The notes beneath the pieces are model-generated. The model did not search any database and was not told the origin of the DNA. It saw only the letters and a program-made list of their open reading frames with translations. A program made the position numbers and the translations under genes. Source: Pseudomonas sp. 8O (GTDB lineage: Bacteria > Pseudomonadota > Gammaproteobacteria > Pseudomonadales > Pseudomonadaceae). Taken from it: DNA of 64,000 nucleotides. How positions within the stretch are numbered: position 1 is the stretch's first letter; each line of letters starts with the position of its first letter. The DNA lies in NCBI RefSeq assembly GCF_902506495.1, contig NZ_LR733264.1:2000900-2064899 (forward strand). Reading direction: 5' to 3'. Shown in pieces: positions 17,531 to 26,182 of the stretch.

Positions 17531-19747
17531 ATGTCGAAGTGTTCGATCTTCCCCCTCACGCCGCTAGCCTCGGTGATGTGCAGCGCATTGCTGGCCACCG
17601 CAATGGCACCCCTGACAGCCGGGGCAACGTCACAAGGGGGTTTCGATGACAACGGCGCGAGCGAGACCAGCCTGACGCTGCCGGCGATGAATGTGCATGG
17701 CAAGCAGCTGCCGCAGTCGGGAACCGAGGGCACGGGCAGCTACACCACCGGCAGCATGTCCACCGCCGTAGGCCTGCCGCTATCGATACGCGAGACGCCA
17801 CAATCGGTGAGCGTCGTTACCCGCCAACAGATCGAAGATCGCGGCCTGCGTGACACGGCGGCGGTTCTCGCCAGCGCTCCGGGTATCTCGATGAGCCGCA
17901 GCGACAGCAATCGGGTGTCGTTTTCCGCACGCGGGTTCGACATCGACAACTTCCAGTTCGATGGATTGGCTTCGCCGATCAACAACTTCTGGAACTTCGG
18001 CGCCACCGATATCGATTCGGCGATCTATGATCGCGTCGAGGTGGTACGCGGCTCGACGGGATTGCTGACCGGCGCCGGCAACCCCTCGGCCGCAGTCAAC
18101 TTCATACGCAAGCGCCCATTGCCGGAGTTCGCCATCGGCGGCTCGCTCGGCATCGGACGTTGGCATCAGCGCCGTGGCGATATCGATATCTCCACCCCGC
18201 TCAGCGCTGACGGTCGAATCGCTGCCCGGGTGGTGGCGGCCTACTCCGAGCGCGACACCTTCATCGACCACCAGAGTTACGACAGTGAAACGCTGTACGG
18301 CGTGATCAGCGCGGAGCTGACCCCAAGCACGCAGCTGACTTTGAGCCTCGAACACCAGAAGAACGATACAGACGGCATGGGCGCCGGCGTTCCAATGTTC
18401 TACGCCGACGGATCGCGCACCAACTTTGGCCGCTCCACGGCCAACAACACCAAGTGGTCGTACTTCGGCACCGAGTCGAACACCGCCTTCGTCGATCTCG
18501 AGCACCAGCTGGACAACGACTGGAAGCTGCGCGCGGCCTACAGTCGTACCGAGGCCGATTACACCATGCGCTACCTGTTCCGCGGCGGTTATCCAGACCG
18601 GGACAACGCCGGCATGAGCGCCAGCTTCCTCAAGTACGACGGTGAGCGCACCCGCAACGATTGGCACCTGACCAGCAGCGGACCATTCGAGCTGCTGGGG
18701 CGCACTCACGAAGCCGCGTTCGGCTGGATGAGCATCGACGACGATCTGCAGATGGACCAGTACCTGCCGGTGCCAGGTACCGCGCCGATTGCCGACTCGA
18801 GACTGGACTGGACCAACGGCGACATCGCCGAACCCGTCTGGTCGAACGTTCGGGCCAACGGTGACCGAACCGATATTCGCCAGACTGGCGGCTACGCAGT
18901 GACACGCCTGTCGCTCGCCGACCCGCTGCATCTGATTCTGGGTGCTCGCGTCAGCACCTGGAAAATCGAACAGAACTACTTCGGCACCCAGCGCAACTAT
19001 CGCTACAGTGATGAGGTCACGCCCTATGCCGGCCTGGTCTACGACCTCGATCAGACCTACAGCCTGTACACGAGCTACACCAGCATCTTCAAGAACCAGA
19101 CGCAAAGGGCGCCGGATGGCAACTTCCTCGACCCGGTCACCGGCGACAGCTACGAGGCCGGGATCAAGGCCGGCTATCTGGGAGGCCGGCTCAATGCCGC
19201 CCTGTCGGTCTATCGCACCAAACAGGAGGGCCTGGCCGAAGCCATTCCCGATACCTTCCTGATTGCCGACCCCAGCCAGCAGGCTTACAAGTCCGGCGAG
19301 GGAGCCGTGGTCGACGGCTTCGACCTGGAGCTGAGCGGCGCGCTGAGTGAGGTGTGGAACCTATCCACCAGCTACACCCACCTCATTGCCCGCAATGGCG
19401 AGGGCAAGGCGATCAACACCACCCACCCACGCACGCAGTTCAAGCTGTTCACGACCTACCGCCTGGACGGTGCACTGAGGGACCTGACCCTGGGCGGTGG
19501 AACGACCTGGCGCAGCGGCATCTCCCGCGCCAACACCGGCAGCCCCAACGGCCCGGTGGACGTGAGCGCAGGCAGCTACGCCCTGGTCGATCTGATGGCC
19601 AGGTACCAGATCAGCGAGCACATCACGGCGACCGCCAACCTCAACAACGTCTTCGACAAGAAATACCTCGAGCAGATCGGCTTCTACAGCCAGCTCTGGT
19701 ATGGCGAGCCTCGCAACCTGCAATTGACCCTGAGTGCGAGATTCTGA
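17531..19747 (+). CDS. TonB-dependent siderophore receptor without STN domain
   Basis: 738 residues. The signal peptide is followed directly by a TonB-box region (LTLPAMNVHGKQLP), the plug (ETPQSVSVVTRQQIEDRGL, VEVVRGSTGLLTGAGNPSAAVNFIRKRP) and a barrel ending PRNLQLTLSARF. Unlike the two receptors at the left, it lacks the STN signalling domain. That fits regulation by the upstream cytoplasmic AraC protein rather than by a sigma/anti-sigma pair. Ligand unknown. Confidence 0.95.
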   Translation: MSKCSIFPLTPLASVMCSALLATAMAPLTAGATSQGGFDDNGASETSLTLPAMNVHGKQLPQSGTEGTGSYTTGSMSTAVGLPLSIRETPQSVSVVTRQQIEDRGLRDTAAVLASAPGISMSRSDSNRVSFSARGFDIDNFQFDGLASPINNFWNFGATDIDSAIYDRVEVVRGSTGLLTGAGNPSAAVNFIRKRPLPEFAIGGSLGIGRWHQRRGDIDISTPLSADGRIAARVVAAYSERDTFIDHQSYDSETLYGVISAELTPSTQLTLSLEHQKNDTDGMGAGVPMFYADGSRTNFGRSTANNTKWSYFGTESNTAFVDLEHQLDNDWKLRAAYSRTEADYTMRYLFRGGYPDRDNAGMSASFLKYDGERTRNDWHLTSSGPFELLGRTHEAAFGWMSIDDDLQMDQYLPVPGTAPIADSRLDWTNGDIAEPVWSNVRANGDRTDIRQTGGYAVTRLSLADPLHLILGARVSTWKIEQNYFGTQRNYRYSDEVTPYAGLVYDLDQTYSLYTSYTSIFKNQTQRAPDGNFLDPVTGDSYEAGIKAGYLGGRLNAALSVYRTKQEGLAEAIPDTFLIADPSQQAYKSGEGAVVDGFDLELSGALSEVWNLSTSYTHLIARNGEGKAINTTHPRTQFKLFTTYRLDGALRDLTLGGGTTWRSGISRANTGSPNGPVDVSAGSYALVDLMARYQISEHITATANLNNVFDKKYLEQIGFYSQLWYGEPRNLQLTLSARF

Positions 19748-19808
19748 GCAGCAGCGGTCATGTCGTCACAGGCCCGGATCTGCCGGGTGTTCGTGATCAG
19801 CGCCAGGC

Positions 19809-20216
19809 TCAATCCCAGCGTGGCGCGAAGCCCGGGTTGGCGACACGCTCGCCGCGATCCAGCTTGGCGATAGCGGCCATGTCCGCCTCGCTTAGGCGCA
19901 GTTCGGCGGCAGCCAGGTTCTCGCGCTTGGTCGAGGACGGAATCACCGCATACCCCTGCTGCAACGACCAGGCCAGGGCGACCTGCGCCGGGCTGGTGCC
20001 ATGGGCAGCGGGATGCGCTGGATATCCGGCTCGGCCAGCACCTTGCCGTAGGCCAGCGGCATGTAGGCGGTGAGAGGGATCCCCTGCTGCCGGGCGAAGT
20101 CCACCAGCTTGCGGTTCTGCAGCAGCGGATGCTTTTCCACCTGGTTGGTGGCGATCTCATCCTTCCCCACTGCCTCGATGGCCTGGCGTAAATGAGCGAT
20201 GGTGAAGATGGACGGC
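19809..20216 (-). pseudogene. decayed aldo/keto reductase (DkgB-like), truncated and frameshifted
   Basis: Minus-strand reading gives RPSIFTIAHLRQAIEAVG, then NQVEKHPLLQNRKLVDFARQ and AYMPLAYGKVLAEPDIQRI, typical of the middle of DkgB-type reductases. About position 20008 the frame shifts, after which AHGTSPAQVALAWSLQQGYA and IPSSTKRENLAAAELRLSE run to a TGA at 19809. The N-terminal half, with the catalytic Tyr and Lys, is missing. So this is the remnant of a 2,5-diketo-gluconate reductase-type gene. The divergent LysR gene at 20389 may once have regulated it. Confidence 0.85.
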
Positions 20217-20388
20217 CGATCAGCAGACCGACGCTGGGACTGAATGGTTCGGCCTGACTCAGTGGGTAAAAGTTGCAGGCCCAAGGCAAAGGGCGAGCAG
20301 CAGGCAGACTTGCTGGCGAGCAGTATCCGCGCCAGACTCATGCGGAAAACTCCGCCAAGCCAGCAAAGCCTTTGACTGAAGCTCAACA

Positions 20389-21282
20389 ATGAAGATCAGC
20401 CTGGAAGAAATGCTCGCCTTCGTCAGCGTGGTCGACTGCCGCTCGATCAGCGCCGCCGCCGAGCAGCTCGAGCAAACTGCATCCGGCGTCAGCCGTGCCC
20501 TCAGTCGGCTGGAGGAAAAGCTTGCCGTCACCTTGCTGCGCCGCACCACGCGGCGCCTGGAATTGACCGAGGAGGGCGAGTTGTTCCTGGCCCAGGCGCG
20601 ACGCATCCTCGCCAGTGTCGAGGACGCGGAAGAGCAGATGACCCTGCGCCGCCAGGCACCAGCCGGGCGCCTGCGAATCAACACCGCCTCGCCCTTCATG
20701 CTGCACGTGATCGTGCCGCTGATCGGCGAGTTTCGCACGCTTTACCCGCAGATCGAGCTGGAACTGAACAGCGACGACCGTATCATCGATTTGCTGGAAC
20801 GCCGCACCGACCTGGCCATCCGCATCGGCAACCTGCAGGACTCCAGCTTGCATGCCAGGCCGCTGTGCCACAGCCTCCGTCGCGTGCTGGCCAGCCCCGA
20901 GTACCTGCACCGACATGGCACGCCGACGCGTACCGAGGATCTGGCCGGTCATAGCCTGATCGGTTTCACCGAGCCGGACAGCCTCAACGAATGGCCGCTA
21001 CGCCACGCCCTCGGCGAGCGCTGGCGCATCACTCCGAGCCTGCGCGCCTCCAGCGGCGACACCATTCTCGAACTGGCTCTGACTGGCGAAGGCCTGGTGT
21101 GCCTGTCGGACTTCATGACCGACGGCGCTCGCGCCAGCGGCGCGCTGGTGGAGGTGCTGGCCGAGCAACGCGTGGAGGTGCGCCAGCCGATCAACGCGGT
21201 GTATTACCGCAACACCGCGCTGGTGTCGCGCATCACCTGCTTTCTCGATTTTCTCAGCGAGCGGCTGGGCTGTCCGATCTGA
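20389..21282 (+). CDS. LysR-family transcriptional regulator
   Basis: 297 residues. The N-terminal winged HTH (FVSVVDCRSISAAAEQLEQTASGVSRALSRLEEKL) is followed by a substrate-binding domain of the group that often controls neighbouring reductase genes (GRLRINTASPFMLHVIVPLI, LIGFTEPDSLNEWPL). It is divergent from the broken aldo/keto reductase, so its probable target is dead. No strong ribosome site is visible before the ATG. Confidence 0.9.
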   Translation: MKISLEEMLAFVSVVDCRSISAAAEQLEQTASGVSRALSRLEEKLAVTLLRRTTRRLELTEEGELFLAQARRILASVEDAEEQMTLRRQAPAGRLRINTASPFMLHVIVPLIGEFRTLYPQIELELNSDDRIIDLLERRTDLAIRIGNLQDSSLHARPLCHSLRRVLASPEYLHRHGTPTRTEDLAGHSLIGFTEPDSLNEWPLRHALGERWRITPSLRASSGDTILELALTGEGLVCLSDFMTDGARASGALVEVLAEQRVEVRQPINAVYYRNTALVSRITCFLDFLSERLGCPI

Positions 21283-21308
21283 CGCTCCACGACCGAGAAA
21301 AATCGACC

Positions 21309-21366
21309 GTAGCCCGGATGCAATCCGGGGAAACAGTTGAAAGGCCCCGGATTGCATCCGGGCTAC
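21309..21366. repeat. REP-like palindrome with perfect 22-bp arms
   Basis: Arms 21309-21330 and 21345-21366 are exact reverse complements (GTAGCCCGGATGCAATCC...). The same element occurs at 28796-28853 and 42030-42089, degenerate at 49115-49164, and as a single arm after trkA at about 38177-38197. Confidence 0.9.
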
Positions 21367-21382
21367 ACGACAGCACAACGAA

Positions 21383-21409
21383 AAAGGGCGACTCAACGAG
21401 TCGCCCTTT
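21383..21409. terminator. bidirectional terminator between LysR and pbpG
   Basis: Perfect 12-bp arms AAAGGGCGACTC / GAGTCGCCCTTT around an AAC loop, flanked by A and T runs. It is placed between convergent genes, so it can serve both. Confidence 0.88.
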
Positions 21410-21423
21410 CTGTCACCGCTGCA

Positions 21424-22326
21424 TCACTGCTTGGCTTGCAGGCTCCACTCGGCCAGTTTCTGCTGCTTGTAGCTGAGCGCCGCAGCCGGTACCGGGGTGA
21501 CCTTGCCGGTTTCCATCCAGCGCTTGAGGCGGTTGGCGTCGGCCATGTGGGTGTACTTGCCGAAGGCGCCGAGTACCACGAAGGCCACCGGGCGATTGGC
21601 GATGGTGGTGGCCATCACCAGGCAGCGACCGGCAGCATTGGTGAAGCCGGTCTTGCTCAGGTTGATGTTCCAGTCAGGCTTGCGCACCAGCGCGTTGGTG
21701 TTGCGAAAGCCGAGGGTGTAGTTGGGCTTGCGGAAGGCCACGGTCGCTTCGGAGTCGGTGCTGAACTGGTGGATCAGCGGGTACTGGTTGGCCGCCTTGA
21801 CCATCAGCGCCAGGTCGCGGGCGGTGGCGACGTTCAGCTCGGACAGGCCGGTAGGTTCTACAAAATGGCTGTTGTGCATACCCAGCGCCTTGGCCTTGGC
21901 GTTCATCGCCGCGATGAAGGCCGAGTGGCCGCCTGGGTAATGGTGCGCGAGGCTGGCGGCGGCGCGGTTCTCCGAGGACATCAGCGCCAGGTGCAGCATC
22001 TCGCGACGAGTGATTTCGCTGCCGATACGCACACGGGAGAACACGCCCTGCATTTCCTGGGTGTCGCGGATGTTGATCGGCAAAACCTGGTCCAGCGGCA
22101 GCTTGGCATCCAGCACCACCATGGCGGTCATCAGCTTGGTGACCGAAGCGACCGGCAGACGCAGGTCCGGGTTGCTGGAATAGAGCTCCTGGCCAGTTTT
22201 CAGATCGATCAGCAATGCACTACCGGCGGCCAGCTCCTGCTTGGGCTGGGCGGGCGCGGCCTGGAGGTTCGAAACAACAAGGCTGCCGCACAGCAGCAGG
22301 CCCAAAATCGAATGATGGAGTTTCAC
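21424..22326 (-). CDS. pbpG: D-alanyl-D-alanine endopeptidase (PBP7 type)
   Basis: 300 residues with a signal peptide ([21 protein letters not shown]). The three motifs of serine penicillin-binding peptidases are present: S-x-x-K in [10 protein letters not shown]-x-N in MSSENRAAA, and KTG in [15 protein letters not shown]7 cleaves D-Ala-meso-DAP cross-links in periplasmic peptidoglycan. Length and sequence fit PbpG. Minus strand, single gene, ending at a shared terminator. Confidence 0.93.
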   Translation of the reverse strand: MKLHHSILGLLLCGSLVVSNLQAAPAQPKQELAAGSALLIDLKTGQELYSSNPDLRLPVASVTKLMTAMVVLDAKLPLDQVLPINIRDTQEMQGVFSRVRIGSEITRREMLHLALMSSENRAAASLAHHYPGGHSAFIAAMNAKAKALGMHNSHFVEPTGLSELNVATARDLALMVKAANQYPLIHQFSTDSEATVAFRKPNYTLGFRNTNALVRKPDWNINLSKTGFTNAAGRCLVMATTIANRPVAFVVLGAFGKYTHMADANRLKRWMETGKVTPVPAAALSYKQQKLAEWSLQAKQ

Positions 22327-22438
22327 GGTTTACTTCACCGGTTGGAGTGTGGGAGCCGCTGGCAGACTTGGAAAACGACTGACCAGAGCGGCGGCGACCA
22401 GTATAGGGATCACGCTTGGCTATTGCAGTATGGCCCGG

Positions 22439-23359
22439 TCAAACGGTTGCTGCTGGCGAATCCAGCTCGGCCTGCAACCAGTCGACGAAACGCGCGGTAA
22501 GGCGCTGGCGACGCTTGCGCTCGGGCAGCACCAGGTAATAGCCCAACGCCGAATGCACCTGGGCCTCACCCAGACGACAGAGCAGCCCCTGAGCCAGAAG
22601 TTCATCGACCAGATGGCGCCAGCCGATGGCCACGCCCTGCCCGGCAATCGCCGCCTGGATCAGCAGGGTGTAGTTGTCGAAACGCAAAGCGCCGGGCGTT
22701 GGCAGGCTGGCGATGCCCAGCGCGCGAAACAGGCCATCCCAGTCGAACCAGCGCGAACGGTGCTCGGGACGCAGGTGCAGCAACGGTAGTTCAGCCAGCA
22801 CTGCGACCGGCAGCGGCGGCTGAAGCTCGCCGAGCAGACGCGGACTGCACACCGGGAATACCTCCTCGCGAAACAGCAGGTGCGCCTCGCCATGCTTGAA
22901 GCGGCCATCACCGAAGCGGATCGCCACGTCGATGTCGCTCGGCACCGTGGCCGGGTCGCGCTCGCTGGTGATCAGGCTGACGTCCACCTCCGGGTACAGC
23001 CTGTTGAAGCGCTGCAAACGTGGCATCAGCCAGTAGGCGGCGAAGGCGAAGTCGGTGGCCACCTGCAGCACTTCATGCTGCTGGCGCGCGGTGACGGCGA
23101 CGAGCCCCGCATCGAGGCTCGCCAGCCCTTCCTGCACATGGGCCAGCAACAGCTCGCCGGCCTCGGTCAACACGATGCCTCGGTAGACGCGGTCGAACAG
23201 GCGCGTGGCCAGTTGCTGCTCCAGACGCTTGATCTGCTGACTGATCGCCGGCTGGCTGCTGCCCAGTTCGCTGGCGGCGGCGGTGAAACTGAGCTGGCGC
23301 GCCGCCGACTCGAACACCCGCAGTGCGTCGAGCGATAGTCCATCGATGGCTTTAAACAT
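22439..23359 (-). CDS. LysR-family regulator of choline sulfate use
   Basis: 306 residues. N-terminal HTH (LDALRVFESAARQLSFTAAASELGSSQPAISQQIKRLE) and GcvA-like substrate-binding domain. It is divergent from choline sulfatase with 113 bp between them, the standard place for the choline-sulfate-utilisation LysR factor, in which both genes share a control region. Assignment rests on sequence type plus position. The inducer is presumably choline-O-sulfate or choline. Confidence 0.88.
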   Translation of the reverse strand: MFKAIDGLSLDALRVFESAARQLSFTAAASELGSSQPAISQQIKRLEQQLATRLFDRVYRGIVLTEAGELLLAHVQEGLASLDAGLVAVTARQQHEVLQVATDFAFAAYWLMPRLQRFNRLYPEVDVSLITSERDPATVPSDIDVAIRFGDGRFKHGEAHLLFREEVFPVCSPRLLGELQPPLPVAVLAELPLLHLRPEHRSRWFDWDGLFRALGIASLPTPGALRFDNYTLLIQAAIAGQGVAIGWRHLVDELLAQGLLCRLGEAQVHSALGYYLVLPERKRRQRLTARFVDWLQAELDSPAATV

Positions 23360-23472
23360 AAGCTCTGCTTATCCGAGGCATGTTTCGCAGCCGGGTTTAC
23401 CCTGCCGCCGTTCTACCGGAATCATGGTGCCCGCACTGTCGCATAAACCAACAGTATGGAATACCCGCCACC

Positions 23473-24981
23473 ATGAAGCGCCCGAACATCCTCTTCATCA
23501 TGGCCGACCAGATGGCCGCGCCGATCCTGCCGCTGCACGATGCCGCCTCGCCGGTGCAGATGCCCAACCTGATGAAGCTGGCCGAGCAGGCCGTGGTGTT
23601 CGACTCGGCCTACTGCAACAGCCCGCTCTGTGCGCCGTCGCGCTTCACTCTGGTCAGCGGGCGGCTGCCGTCGAAGATCGGCGCCTTCGATAACGCCGCT
23701 GACTTTCCCGCTGATGTGCCGACCTACGCCCACTACCTGCGCCGCCTCGGCTACCGCACCGCGCTGTCGGGCAAGATGCACTTCTGCGGCCCGGACCAGT
23801 TGCACGGCTACGAAGAGCGCCTGACCAGCGACATCTACCCGGCCGACTACGGCTGGGCAGTGAACTGGGACGAGCCGGACGTACGCGCCAGCTGGTACCA
23901 CAACATGTCTTCGGTGCTGCAGGCCGGCCCCTGCGTGCGCAGCAACCAGCTGGACTTCGACGAGGAGGTGGTATTCAAGGCACGCCAGTACCTCTACGAC
24001 CATGTGCGCATGACCCCGGATCAACCGTTCTGCCTGACCGTGTCGATGACCCACCCGCACGACCCCTACACCATCCCGCGCGAATACTGGGATCGCTACG
24101 AAGGCGTGGACATTCCCATGCCGCGCCAGCACCTCGAGCAAAGCGAGCAGGACCCGCATTCGCAGCGCCTGCTCAAGGTCATCGACCTGTGGGACAAGCC
24201 GCTGCCCGAGAACAAGATCCGCGACGCCCGCCGCGCCTACTTCGGCGCCTGCAGCTACATCGACGACAACATCGGCAAGCTGCTGAACACCTTGGAGGAA
24301 TGCGGCCTGGCCGACGACACCCTGATCGTCTTCTCCGGCGACCACGGCGACATGCTTGGCGAGCGCGGCCTCTGGTACAAGATGCACTGGTTCGAGATGT
24401 CCGCCCGCGTGCCGCTGCTGGTGCATGCGCCCAAGCACTTTGCCGCACGCCGGGTCAGCCAGTCCGTCTCGACCCTGGACCTGCTGCCAACCTTGGTGGA
24501 ACTGGCCGGTGGCCAGGTCGAGCAGGGCCTGGAGCTGGAGGGCCACTCCCTGCTGCCGCACCTGCAAGGCACGGGTGGTCATGACGAAGTGCTCGGCGAA
24601 TACATGGCCGAAGGCACTGTCAGCCCGCTGATGATGATTCGCCGCGGCCCCTGGAAGTTCGTCTATTCCGAGCAGGACCCACTGCTGCTATTCAACCTGG
24701 ACAATGACCCGCTCGAGCGTCAGAACCTGGCCGAGTGCAGCGAGCACAGGGGTATCCTCGCCGGCTTCCTGGCCGAGGCCCGCGAACGCTGGGATATTCC
24801 GGCCATTCACGCCGCCACCCTGGCCAGCCAGCGCCGCCGCCGTCTGGTGGCCGAGGCCCTGAGCCAGGGCACGCTGACCAGCTGGGATCATCAGCCCTGG
24901 GTCGACGCCAGCCAACAGTACATGCGCAACCATATCGATCTCGACGACCTGGAACGCCGCGCCCGTTTTCCACAGGTATGA
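23473..24981 (+). CDS. betC: choline sulfatase
   Basis: 502 residues from ATG 23473, the normal length for BetC. The formylglycine site C-x-P-S-R is at residues 53-57 (NSPLCAPSRFTL), with metal ligands in FIMADQM near the start and FSGDHGDMLGERG. The enzyme hydrolyses choline-O-sulfate to choline and sulfate in the cytoplasm. It has the C-terminal extension of the choline sulfatase subfamily. Followed by a choline-binding protein gene and a SulP permease on the same strand; an insertion-like element sits in the 222-bp gap. Confidence 0.95.
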   Translation: MKRPNILFIMADQMAAPILPLHDAASPVQMPNLMKLAEQAVVFDSAYCNSPLCAPSRFTLVSGRLPSKIGAFDNAADFPADVPTYAHYLRRLGYRTALSGKMHFCGPDQLHGYEERLTSDIYPADYGWAVNWDEPDVRASWYHNMSSVLQAGPCVRSNQLDFDEEVVFKARQYLYDHVRMTPDQPFCLTVSMTHPHDPYTIPREYWDRYEGVDIPMPRQHLEQSEQDPHSQRLLKVIDLWDKPLPENKIRDARRAYFGACSYIDDNIGKLLNTLEECGLADDTLIVFSGDHGDMLGERGLWYKMHWFEMSARVPLLVHAPKHFAARRVSQSVSTLDLLPTLVELAGGQVEQGLELEGHSLLPHLQGTGGHDEVLGEYMAEGTVSPLMMIRRGPWKFVYSEQDPLLLFNLDNDPLERQNLAECSEHRGILAGFLAEARERWDIPAIHAATLASQRRRRLVAEALSQGTLTSWDHQPWVDASQQYMRNHIDLDDLERRARFPQV

Positions 24982-25010
24982 ACCTTTACCGACTGCCGCC
25001 CCCAAAAGGA

Positions 25011-25173
25011 CACCTCTAAAAACTACCTGCGTTGCCATCACTGCGTTAAAAACAGGCTGGAACGCCAGCCCGGTCAAATGCTCATTTACAGCTCGTAAAC
25101 TGTGCTTTTCGCCTGTTTTTGCGGGGCCGCCATCGGTATTGCGCTGGCTGCCTCGCCTACGTTTTTAGAGGTG
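25011..25173. mobile_element. 163-bp MITE-like element with 13-bp terminal inverted repeats
   Basis: Ends CACCTCTAAAAAC (25011-25023) and GTTTTTAGAGGTG (25161-25173) are perfect inverted repeats. Inside, GCGTTAAAAACAGGCT and CGCCTGTTTTTGC are shared, in inverse orientation, with the element at 38206-38333. No open frame. It lies between betC and the binding-protein gene and may have split one transcript. I see no clear target-site duplication. Confidence 0.65.
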
Positions 25174-25203
25174 CCCAACACAGAAGAAAAAAGGAGAGAC
25201 GCC

Positions 25204-26124
25204 ATGAACCGATTCAGCGTGCTGTTACTCGCCACTGCGCTCACCAGCGCCGGCAACGTCTGGGCTGAGGACGCAGCCTGTGCCACGGTCAAGCTCGGTG
25301 ATCCGGGCTGGAGCGACATCGCCGTGACCAACGGCATCGCCAGCTTCCTGCTCGACGGCCTGGGCTACAAGCCGCAAACCCAGACCCTGGCCGTGCCGAT
25401 CATCTTCGCCGGCCTGCAGAAGGGCCAGGTCGACGTGTTCCTCGGCAACTGGATGCCGGCGCAGCAGAGCAACTATGACAAGTTCGTCGCCAGCGGCGAG
25501 GTGGACAAGCTGGCGCAAAACCTCGAAGGCACCGAGTACACCCTGGCCGTACCGACCTATGCCTTTGATGCCGGGGTGAAGACCTTCGCCGACCTGGACA
25601 AGCACGCCGACAAGTTCGGCAAGAAGCTCTATGGCATCGCCTCCGGCTCACCCGCCAACGAGTCGATCAAGCAGATGATCGCCGCCGACGAATTCGGCCT
25701 GGGCGACTGGACGCTGGTGGAGTCCAGCGAACAGGCGATGCTGGTGCAGGTCGGCCGCGCGGTGAAACGCGATCAGTTCGTGGTCTTCCTCGGCTGGACG
25801 CCGCACCCGATGAACGTGCAGCACGACATGAAATACCTGAAAGGCGGCGAGAAGTACTTCGGCGACAGCGGCCAGGTCAACACCCTGGCGCGCAAGGGCT
25901 ACGCCGCGCAGTGCCCCAACGTCGGCAAGCTGCTGAGCAACCTGACTTTTACCCAGGAGATGGAGAACAGCATCATGGATCAGGTGCTGAGCAAACAGGC
26001 CAGCAACGACGCCGCGATCAAGGCCTGGCTCCAGGCCAACCCGCAGCTACTCGATGGCTGGCTGCAGGGCGTCAAGACCCTCGACGGTGGCGATGGTCTG
26101 GCCGCTGTGAAGGCGCGGCTTTGA
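25204..26124 (+). CDS. choline-type ABC transporter substrate-binding protein (ChoX-like)
   Basis: 306 residues from ATG 25204, with AAGGAGA before it. A signal peptide (MNRFSVLLLATALTSAGNVWA) is followed by an OpuAC-type domain (VKLGDPGWSDIAVTNGIASFLL, QVDVFLGNWMPAQQSN, FVVFLGWTPHPMN). ChoX-type proteins bind choline in the periplasm and feed the permease/ATPase pair ChoVW. No such pair is encoded here; it must be elsewhere or replaced. Its partner genes are betC upstream and a SulP permease downstream. Confidence 0.93.
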   Translation: MNRFSVLLLATALTSAGNVWAEDAACATVKLGDPGWSDIAVTNGIASFLLDGLGYKPQTQTLAVPIIFAGLQKGQVDVFLGNWMPAQQSNYDKFVASGEVDKLAQNLEGTEYTLAVPTYAFDAGVKTFADLDKHADKFGKKLYGIASGSPANESIKQMIAADEFGLGDWTLVESSEQAMLVQVGRAVKRDQFVVFLGWTPHPMNVQHDMKYLKGGEKYFGDSGQVNTLARKGYAAQCPNVGKLLSNLTFTQEMENSIMDQVLSKQASNDAAIKAWLQANPQLLDGWLQGVKTLDGGDGLAAVKARL

Positions 26125-26182
26125 ATTAACCGCGGCAAGTGAGTAGGGTGGAGTCGCCTGCGGCCCACCCTCGACCCGAATC

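Noticed and set aside
21309..21366. Possible CRISPR-like repeat
   Set aside because: Dispersed palindromes with no regular spacing; no array and no cas genes in the window.
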